From assembly GCA_007135295.1 (NCBI GenBank), contig SLJD01000126.1, forward strand, positions 1-5,638: a DNA stretch of 5,638 nt, read 5' to 3'. Positions within the stretch are counted from its first letter, which is position 1; every line of letters starts with the position of its first letter. Below the pieces are notes generated by a model. That model was not told the origin of the DNA, did not search any database, and saw nothing but the letters and a program-made list of their open reading frames with translations. This document shows positions 1-4,110 of the stretch, one piece after another. The DNA comes from Phycisphaerales bacterium (GTDB taxonomy: Bacteria > Planctomycetota > Phycisphaerae > Phycisphaerales > SM1A02). Made by a program: the position numbers and the translations under genes.

Positions 1-134
1 GCCACGCCACGATCCTCCTCGCCACCGGCACTGTCGAACGCCAGGGCCGCGTCGTGCACGTGCTCGCCGATACTCTGAAGATGTTTGATGCCAAGTTTGG
101 TGAACTCGTGGCCCGTTCCCGGGATTTTCGGTGA
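1..134 (+). CDS. dnaE2: Error-prone DNA polymerase DnaE2, C-terminal end (partial)
   Basis: The frame starting at position 3 is open from the left edge to a TGA at 132-134 and gives 43 residues. The visible part reads ATILLATGTVERQGRVVHVL, then a lysine/leucine stretch, and ends VARSRDFR. From family knowledge, a 'G-x-V-E-R-Q-G-x-V-x-H' strand followed by a terminal 'SRDF' is typical of the OB-fold tail of DnaE2, the second alpha subunit used in damage-induced mutagenic synthesis with ImuA/ImuB. The replicative DnaE ends differently. The polymerase core, PHP domain and start lie outside the window, so activity and any LexA control cannot be judged. The gene is convergent with the next gene, with a stem-loop between them. 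The call rests on a short tail; a related DnaE-type polymerase is the main alternative. Confidence 0.72.
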   Translation, partial: HATILLATGTVERQGRVVHVLADTLKMFDAKFGELVARSRDFR

Positions 135-138
135 ACAT

Positions 139-179
139 CACACACGAGAGACATCCAGCGCCTTCAGATTTCGTGTGTG
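139..179. terminator. Stem-loop between convergent genes, probable bidirectional terminator
   Basis: CACACACGA (139-147) is perfectly complementary to TCGTGTGTG (171-179). A G-T and an A-T pair extend the stem inwards to 11 pairs, leaving a 19-base loop. It starts 5 bases after the dnaE2 stop and lies between two convergent genes, where a shared transcription end is expected. No long T-run follows on either strand and the loop is large, so a recombination or protein-binding site is also possible. Confidence 0.4.
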
Positions 180-221
180 TGGATAGACTCGCTATTCGCA
201 ACCGACTCATGACGACATGAA

Positions 222-743
222 CTATGAAGACGACGCAACCGCGTTTGGCTGGCTAAGGGCTCGACGCGCCGCCTCGATTTCATCTGTCGATAGAGGCTCA
301 GCGTTCGGCCCGCTCACACCGGCCGCCTCAACCAGACGGCGGAACACCCGACTGTCCGGCAGGGCCAGTTGATGACTTTCGAAATGCGCCTCAAAGATCG
401 TCGGCTGACACGTCACGCGAATCGCCTCGCGATACCCCGGCACACGGATACCGTACGTCCCCCGATCCTTTGCCTCCACGTCCACACCCGGCGGCCGCAG
501 GGCTTCCGACTGTAACGCTGCCTCAACATCGCCCGGCCCAACCGGCGATTTGGGCATACCAATGCGGCGTCCCACCGCACCATGTTCACTGTTCCAGTCG
601 TCCATGCGGGACGGGTTCGACGACGTCATCAGACGATAAGTGAGGAATGATGATCGTCGGGCGGTGATCGTCATCCCCATCGTCGTGATCACTTCGGTCA
701 ACTGGTCCAACGTCGCACATAGGCAAGGGGATAACCTCGCCAT
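222..743 (-). CDS. Hypothetical protein, probable 3' part of a frameshifted gene
   Basis: A 173-codon frame runs from ATG at 741-743 to TAG at 222-224. Codon use is GC-rich in the third position, which supports real coding. No convincing ribosome binding site precedes the ATG. Protein-like sequence continues upstream in another frame (745-1023), so the ATG is probably not the native start. The product looks soluble, with no signal peptide or membrane segment. Residues 105-140 contain the strand GYREAIRVTCQPTIFEAHF, followed by LPDSRVFRRLVEAAG. This pattern ('RVT-x-x-P-x-x-x-E... PL/VF-x-x-LV') loosely recalls a segment of SNF2-type helicases near their C-terminal region. That resemblance is from memory and weak, and no helicase motif is present. 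The tail (about 145-173) is polar and alanine-rich. The gene lies between dnaE2 and the integrase, so it may be cargo of the tRNA-linked element. I do not recognise its function. Confidence 0.5.
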   Translation of the reverse strand: MARLSPCLCATLDQLTEVITTMGMTITARRSSFLTYRLMTSSNPSRMDDWNSEHGAVGRRIGMPKSPVGPGDVEAALQSEALRPPGVDVEAKDRGTYGIRVPGYREAIRVTCQPTIFEAHFESHQLALPDSRVFRRLVEAAGVSGPNAEPLSTDEIEAARRALSQPNAVASSS

Positions 744-1023
744 CCATCGGCACCATACGAGGGGGCGTGTCTGTGAATGCGCGTTGATCGAGCAAGTCGA
801 CTTCTACCTGGTTCGTCGCACAGCGCCACGCATAGGCATGGAGCAGCCACATCCACCATCGGTGCGGGTCGATCTGGAGTTCCGACCACGTCGGAAACGG
901 TTGGCCGAGGACTCCGGTAAGGGTTCCCGAATCAACGGCACGGGCGGCATCGTCAGCCAGTGGGGAGAATCGGTCCCAATACTCTCTCTTTGCGCCGTCG
1001 ACGACCTTATCCCCGACCCAGAC
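744..1023 (-). pseudogene. Upstream fragment of the same broken gene, no start codon
   Basis: The minus-strand frame through 850-852 is open from a TAA at 1024-1026 to a stop at 586-588. Between 1023 and about 745 it reads like natural protein: VWVGDKVVDGAKREYWDRF, later HRWWMWLLHAYAWRC, then RMVPMDGEVIPLPMCDV, rich in tryptophan and acidic residues. After about 735 it degenerates into Asp/His-rich shadow sequence, exactly where the 222-743 frame becomes sensible, so a single indel near 700-745 would join them. There is no ATG or GTG upstream of the internal ATG at 850-852. An ATG at 1043-1045 lies in a third frame and meets a stop after 12 codons, so a second indel near 1020-1030 is likely. 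The downstream part is the 222-743 reading frame. The family is not recognised. A sequencing error could mimic one of the frameshifts. Confidence 0.45.
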
Positions 1024-1060
1024 TTACCCTGCTGAGTCTGTGCATGGGCTGTTGAGTACC

Positions 1061-1082
1061 GTGAGCGCAGTGCAACGCAGTG
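1061..1082. repeat. Tandem 10-bp repeat with CGCAGTG core
   Basis: CGCAGTG occurs at 1066-1072 and again at 1076-1082, exactly 10 bp apart, which places both copies on the same face of the helix. It sits just upstream of the broken gene and next to the AT-rich dyad at 1086-1103, so it could be a regulator or recombinase-accessory site. Two copies of seven bases could arise by chance in GC-rich DNA. Confidence 0.25.
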
Positions 1083-1085
1083 AGA

Positions 1086-1104
1086 ATAATGCAATCACAT
1101 TATA
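1086..1104 (-). promoter_or_regulatory. Candidate -10 box overlapped by an 18-bp dyad
   Basis: On the minus strand, positions 1104-1099 read TATAAT, a perfect -10 consensus, about 75 bases upstream of the broken gene fragment. The hexamer at the matching -35 place (1122-1127, CGGACC on the minus strand) is poor. ATAATG (1086-1091) and CATTAT (1098-1103) form an inverted repeat with a 6-base spacer across the -10 box, an arrangement that could let a dimeric repressor block it. This is the most AT-rich spot in the non-coding stretch. Confidence 0.3.
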
Positions 1105-1105
1105 T

Positions 1106-1197
1106 CGCGAGGTCAGTCGACGGTCCGCGAGTCGTGCGCCGCGAGTGGCGCTCCCGCGGCGTGCTTCGCTGCACGCGAGGTATTACGAACTCGCGGC
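1106..1197. repeat. CGCGAG motif cluster with nested inverted repeats
   Basis: CGCGAG occurs on the plus strand at 1106-1111, 1126-1131, 1140-1145 and 1174-1179, and inverted as CTCGCG at 1190-1195. Two copies are embedded in the longer CCGCGAGT at 1125-1132 and 1139-1146. GCCGCGAGT (1138-1146) is perfectly complementary to ACTCGCGGC (1189-1197). Inside it, GCGTGC and GCACGC (1160-1177) form a six-pair hairpin with a TTCGCT loop. It could fold as a branched RNA or be a multi-site protein-binding region such as integrase arm sites. It may also be partly chance, because the DNA is very GC-rich. Confidence 0.35.
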
Positions 1198-1235
1198 ACA
1201 AGGCGCACCGTGAACGCTCATCCCGGACGGGTCGC

Positions 1236-2351
1236 TCATCCCACCCGGCACATCGCCTCTCGGGCCCGGCGATCATTCGCTTCGGCGTAGGTCATGGTCA
1301 CCACGAGCGAACTGTGGCCGAGCACGGTACTCGCCACGTCGATGCCGAACTGTCGCCGCAGTGATGTGGCGGCGTTGTGCCGCAGCCGGTGCGGCCCCCA
1401 TTTCTCGACGTTCGCCTTCTCGCAGGCGCGGTGGATGCAACGACGATAACTCGCCGTTGTATAGGCCTCCCCGATGCGCCGCTTTGTCTTCTTCGGCGTT
1501 GGCTGCTGGTTCGCCCGCCGGCCTTTGTGTCCACGGCGCTGCTTGCCGTCCAAGTCGGCGTCGCGCGGGCTGAGGATCGGACGGTCGAGCGGTCGGCCGG
1601 GGGTCATGTACATTTTCAGTAGGCGCTGCGCGCGGGGGCCAAAATATATGGTCCGCACCTTGCCATGATGGAGCGTCTTGTGCGATCGAGAACTGTCAGA
1701 ACAATCGTACGTGACCGTCCACACCGACCCGGAGACGTCAAGATCCTTCGGCCGCAGCCGGACGAGTTCGTCGGCTCGGGCGCCGGTGAGCAATTGAAGG
1801 TCGATGAGCACCCGCACGGGGCGCGTGACATGGCGCCGCACGCGGCGGATTGCCGATCGAGGAACCGGGCGAAACGCCCGTCCTTCGTTGGCTACTTCAC
1901 CGCGTTTCAGCGGCTCGACGGTTTGCAGTCGGCGGTAGATGGAGATTTGCTTGTTGATGTGCCCGCGCGACCAGCCGGCTTGGATCATCGCATCGCGCAC
2001 CGTACGCAGCCGCTTGGGACCGAAGCTCGTCACCGGCTCCGATCCGTACAGCGCCCGGACCCGGTGCAGGGCCTGTTTGATCGTGCCGGCTTCGGCACTG
2101 CTGTATCGGTCCTTGGCATAGCGCCAGTACGCCAGCAGGACCTCGGTCACCGTCGCGGGCTCGGCCGCGGCCGTCGACGGCTGCGGCAATTGCTTTCCAT
2201 TCGAGACCCATTCGGCGATCAGGCGGTTGTAGTTCTCTTCGGCTTCGGGGGAGTTCCACCGGCCGTGGTAGAGGCGCTGGCCGTCAATCCACACGATCGC
2301 CTGCCGGCGGTCGCGGGACATCTTCGGCGGCCTGGTCTTGAGTCGGGGCAT
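1236..2351 (-). CDS. Tyrosine recombinase / phage-type integrase
   Basis: This 371-residue site-specific recombinase would cut and rejoin DNA through a covalent tyrosine-DNA bond. The start is the ATG at 2349-2351, preceded by GGAG with 8 bases of spacing; the open frame upstream of it only reads through the tRNA. Residues 1-50 are a basic N-terminal segment (QAIVWIDGQRLYHGRW) of the type seen in planctomycete integrases. Residues about 68-137 are the SAM-like core-binding domain. The catalytic domain follows about residue 165 with the full set of key residues: R192 in TGARADE, a candidate lysine at K231 (or K225), H321 and R324 in HRLRH, H346 in LGH, and nucleophile Y355 nine residues later. 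A basic linker lies at 270-292. Oddity: INKQIS (132-137) joins IYRRLQTVEPLKRG directly, where relatives carry roughly 20 more residues, so a short in-frame deletion is suspected. It lies directly 3' of tRNA-Val, implying integration at that tRNA. Identification is firm; activity is uncertain. Confidence 0.93.
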   Translation of the reverse strand: MPRLKTRPPKMSRDRRQAIVWIDGQRLYHGRWNSPEAEENYNRLIAEWVSNGKQLPQPSTAAAEPATVTEVLLAYWRYAKDRYSSAEAGTIKQALHRVRALYGSEPVTSFGPKRLRTVRDAMIQAGWSRGHINKQISIYRRLQTVEPLKRGEVANEGRAFRPVPRSAIRRVRRHVTRPVRVLIDLQLLTGARADELVRLRPKDLDVSGSVWTVTYDCSDSSRSHKTLHHGKVRTIYFGPRAQRLLKMYMTPGRPLDRPILSPRDADLDGKQRRGHKGRRANQQPTPKKTKRRIGEAYTTASYRRCIHRACEKANVEKWGPHRLRHNAATSLRRQFGIDVASTVLGHSSLVVTMTYAEANDRRAREAMCRVG

Positions 2352-2359
2352 GGTGCGGT

Positions 2360-2363
2360 CTCC
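2360..2363 (-). promoter_or_regulatory. Ribosome binding site of the integrase
   Basis: GGAG on the minus strand lies 8 bases before the ATG at 2349-2351. It decides the start in favour of this ATG over in-frame codons further upstream, which fall in the leader and tRNA. Confidence 0.65.
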
Positions 2364-2366
2364 GGT

Positions 2367-2390
2367 AAAACATCGTCGCGACGAGGTTTT
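2367..2390. promoter_or_regulatory. 24-bp near-perfect palindrome upstream of the integrase
   Basis: AAAAC (2367-2371) and GTTTT (2386-2390) flank the perfect 12-bp palindrome TCGTCGCGACGA (2373-2384), with one mismatched pair (2372/2385). The element ends 3 bases upstream of the integrase ribosome binding site. Its symmetry fits an operator for a dimeric regulator of the integrase. As RNA it would be a short stem followed by TTTT, so a terminator protecting the integrase from tRNA read-through, or in either direction, is the alternative. Confidence 0.45.
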
Positions 2391-2415
2391 CCAGCCACCG
2401 CACCGCCAGGGGCGG

Positions 2416-2436
2416 GAAACGCTAAGTTCGCGTTTC
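2416..2436 (-). terminator. 7-bp stem-loop after tRNA-Val
   Basis: GAAACGC (2416-2422) and GCGTTTC (2430-2436) pair perfectly over a 7-base loop. The hairpin begins 17 bases past the tRNA 3' end on the minus strand and could end the tRNA transcript or help define its 3' processing. Only three T residues lie in the 3' arm and no T-run follows, so intrinsic termination would be weak. It could equally be a recombinase binding dyad beside the presumed attachment site. Confidence 0.35.
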
Positions 2437-2453
2437 GGCGGGCTTTGCGTCAA

Positions 2454-2495
2454 TGGGCGATACTGGACTCGAACCAGTGACCTCACGGGTGTGAT
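2454..2495. other. Presumed attachment site in the 3' half of tRNA-Val
   Basis: An integrase gene sits immediately 3' of this intact tRNA on the same strand. By established precedent such integrases use the anticodon or T-arm portion of the tRNA as crossover core. The exact core cannot be defined because no convincing second copy of the tRNA 3' end was found at 1-1235. The other junction would then be outside the window or too decayed to see. Confidence 0.4.
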
Positions 2496-2527
2496 CCGTG
2501 CGCTCTAGCCAGCTGAGCTAATCGCCC
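2454..2527 (-). tRNA. tRNA-Val, anticodon CAC
   Basis: Read on the minus strand, all cloverleaf parts are present: a 7-bp acceptor stem GGGCGAT/ATCGCCC without mismatch, D arm GCTC/GAGC, anticodon stem CACGG/CCGTG around the loop ATCACAC (anticodon CAC, reading GUG), variable loop AGGTC, and T arm ACTGG/CCAGT with loop TTCGAGT. The discriminator base is A (position 2454). The next bases are TTG, so CCA is not encoded and must be added by the CCA-adding enzyme. The gene is intact even though an integrase follows directly, as expected when an element integrates and restores the tRNA 3' end. Confidence 0.96.
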
Positions 2528-2540
2528 GGTTGGGCGAGGC

Positions 2541-2546
2541 ATTATA
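2541..2546 (-). promoter_or_regulatory. Promoter -10 box of tRNA-Val
   Basis: The minus strand reads TATAAT here, a perfect -10 consensus, 13 bases upstream of the tRNA 5' end, leaving a leader of a few bases. It is followed by a GC-rich discriminator, GCCTCGCCC, like that of growth-rate-regulated stable-RNA promoters. The hexamer 17 bases upstream (TGCACG) is a weak -35. Confidence 0.6.
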
Positions 2547-2566
2547 GCGTTTTCGATGCGTCGCGT

Positions 2567-2580
2567 GCAGCCCGGGCTGC
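2567..2580. repeat. Perfect 14-bp GC palindrome
   Basis: GCAGCCCGGGCTGC is its own reverse complement. It lies between the end of the GTPase operon and the tRNA promoter, overlapping or touching the tRNA -35 region. It may contribute to termination of the upstream operon or bind a regulator. It could also be incidental in GC-rich DNA. Confidence 0.35.
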
Positions 2581-2604
2581 CGGCCCGGTGTGAGGTGGGA
2601 CGGT

Positions 2605-2631
2605 CCGGCTGACTCCGTCAGAGACGGCCGG
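2605..2631 (-). terminator. Hairpin after the GTPase operon
   Basis: CCGGC (2605-2609) pairs with GCCGG (2627-2631), and inside it TGAC (2610-2613) pairs with GTCA (2617-2620), with an asymmetric bulge. It lies about 45 bases past the GTPase stop codon on the transcribed strand. No T-run follows, so this would be a weak or factor-assisted terminator, possibly acting with the palindrome at 2567-2580. Confidence 0.35.
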
Positions 2632-2676
2632 TTCTGTCAGGCGACGGTGAAGGTGGTGTTGGGGGGAGACGGAGCA

Positions 2677-4110
2677 TCACGGCCAGGTGGGGTCGCCCCT
2701 GTGTAAGGCGCGGGCAAGATCTGCCGCAATCGCTTCGATCGCCTCCTCGTGTTTCGTCGCGCCGATCAGCGAAGCGGCTCCGGTCCGGTTGAGCGACGAC
2801 CATCGCGGGTTCCAACGGGCAGCGGCAAGTTCGTGGGGCAGTCGCGGTTGCTTGCGGCGGGCGGCCCGGGCGTCGGAACGCTTGTCATTTCGGTCGGCGA
2901 GTTGAATTGGTTCCTGGCTGGCGTGGCCGCGTCGAAGCAGCGCGTGAACGAGCGTAATCTGCCGGCGGGCGAGAAGGAGCAGCGTCGCGTCGTCGCATCG
3001 CAATTCGCGCTTACCTCGCAGTCGTTCGTAAAATCGCTTGCCGTGTGTCTTCGTTGCGCCGAGAAGGCCGCCCGTCGCTGCGCCGAGGCCGGTCATTGCG
3101 CCGAGCGTTACCCCGCCGAGCATGATGTCAACGGTTAAGCCAGCCATCGCGCCAGCGGCAGCGGCTCCGCCGGTGGCCACGCCAAACCTTCGCAGCGCTT
3201 CCTGACTGAACAGATCCATGTCCCACTGGCCCTGTTCGAGCGGAAGTTGATCGGGATGGCAGTCTTCCGGGCGGAAGCGGTGAAGCGCGAGCAAATCATC
3301 AACGCATTGTTGTTCAGCTCTTCGGATGTCATCGCGAAGCGACTCAAGATCCTCCTCGCGCGGATGGTGGCGATCGGCTGTGACGATGCGGACGGCACCG
3401 GCAGCATCGAGAAGCAGTTCTGCGATCCGACGGGCGGACGCCTGAATAAGAAGTTCGCGCTGTTGACGGCGGTCTTCAATAAGCGCATTGAGTGTTGCTT
3501 CATGCTTATCGAGCAGCGTGCGCATTTTCTCGAACAGGCGCTGCTCGCCGAGTTCATCGAAGACGACCGTGTCAAATTCCGCAACCGCATGCAGGTTGAG
3601 CCGGGCGAGCTGGTCGCGCCATTCGGCGGTGCGGGCATCATCGGATGCGATGAAATTGAGCACAGGGACAACCGGCCGACCGCACCGCGCGAGGATGGCC
3701 AGTTCGTCGCGGTATTTGGCGAGAATCCGCTGCCTTGCGTCGATAACGTACAGCGCGACATCGCTGGCCATGACCTGCCGGATAGCCTTGGCTTCCTGGG
3801 CAAACTGATCCCGGGCGGCGTCCGAAGCGAGCATGGCCTCGACGGCGGCGGTGGCGTCTCGGACCTCCGAGCCGGCGAGTCGATCGAGGTGTTCGCGCAG
3901 ACCGATTGAATCTTCCAGGCCGGGTGTGTCGTAGAGCTCGAGCGCCGGTTCGCCGTTGAGCAGCAGCGTTGCGCCTTCGACATGCCGCGTCACCGCCGGG
4001 CGGTCGGACACCTCGCCAAACGCTGCATCGCGCAGAAGCGTCCGCATGAGGGACGTCTTTCCGGTATTCGTGTGTCCGACGACGGCGGCGGCGATGGGGC
4101 GGGTGGTCAT
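2677..4110 (-). CDS. GTPase with N-terminal G domain, DUF3482-like
   Basis: This 477-residue protein begins with an Era/TrmE-type G domain. Visible motifs are the P-loop GHTNTGKTS (12-20), a switch-I threonine candidate T41 in PAVTRHVEG, and DTPG (61-64) for G3. The usual G4 NKxD is replaced by NFIASD (152-157) after the strand VVPVL. VIDAR (122-126) and KYRDEL (132-137) fit DUF3482-type GTPases. Residues about 200-300 are helical and charged. Residues 309-352 are a glycine/alanine-rich hydrophobic stretch (GGAAAAGAMAGLTVDIMLGG and beyond) that could insert in or contact the membrane, followed by basic KTHGKRFYERLRGKRE. The tail (400-477) is basic to mixed. The ATG overlaps the upstream gene's stop by 4 bases (ATGA) and has its own GGGAG 8 bases before it, so the two are translationally coupled. 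A membrane-linked role with its neighbour is inferred. The cellular process is unknown. Confidence 0.88.
   Translation of the reverse strand: MTTRPIAAAVVGHTNTGKTSLMRTLLRDAAFGEVSDRPAVTRHVEGATLLLNGEPALELYDTPGLEDSIGLREHLDRLAGSEVRDATAAVEAMLASDAARDQFAQEAKAIRQVMASDVALYVIDARQRILAKYRDELAILARCGRPVVPVLNFIASDDARTAEWRDQLARLNLHAVAEFDTVVFDELGEQRLFEKMRTLLDKHEATLNALIEDRRQQRELLIQASARRIAELLLDAAGAVRIVTADRHHPREEDLESLRDDIRRAEQQCVDDLLALHRFRPEDCHPDQLPLEQGQWDMDLFSQEALRRFGVATGGAAAAGAMAGLTVDIMLGGVTLGAMTGLGAATGGLLGATKTHGKRFYERLRGKRELRCDDATLLLLARRQITLVHALLRRGHASQEPIQLADRNDKRSDARAARRKQPRLPHELAAARWNPRWSSLNRTGAASLIGATKHEEAIEAIAADLARALHRGDPTWP

Larger units (their letters stand above)
1024..1235. other. Non-coding stretch between integrase 3' end and broken gene
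   Basis: I see no credible gene here. The stretch holds the tandem CGCAGTG repeat, the AT-rich dyad with TATAAT, the CGCGAG cluster with its nested hairpins, and a 10-bp direct repeat CGCTCATCCC (1215-1224 and 1233-1242) spanning the integrase stop codon. This density of short motifs is unlike the flanking coding DNA and would suit a regulatory or recombination-accessory region of the element. No function is shown. Confidence 0.4.

Noticed and set aside
183..212. Partial likeness of the left flank to the tRNA 3' half (GGATAGACTCG against GGACTCG), a possible second att site
   Set aside because: The match is short, gapped and not continuous with the acceptor or T-arm sequence. Chance is sufficient.
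1106..1197. CRISPR-like array
   Set aside because: The motifs are six to eight bases with irregular spacing. There are no repeats of 20 or more bases, no regular spacers and no cas gene.
1215..1242. 10-bp direct repeat CGCTCATCCC spanning the integrase stop, considered as an att or insertion duplication
   Set aside because: The two copies are only 18 bp apart with nothing between them, so this looks like a local duplication or chance.
2420..2453. TTGACG just after the tRNA as a -35 box for an integrase promoter
   Set aside because: No hexamer at 16-18 bases spacing resembles a -10 box.
1665..2480. Long plus-strand open frame (271 codons) opposite the integrase
   Set aside because: It is antisense to a gene with all catalytic motifs and its product is basic and low in recognisable structure. 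Its end runs through the tRNA. High GC creates such shadow frames.
2352..2486. Upstream extension of the integrase by 45 codons
   Set aside because: The extension translates the tRNA and leader, and the ATG at 2349-2351 has a good ribosome binding site and a typical N-terminus.
3247..3909. Plus-strand open frame (220 codons) opposite the GTPase
   Set aside because: It lies opposite the well-supported G domain and shows no family motif.
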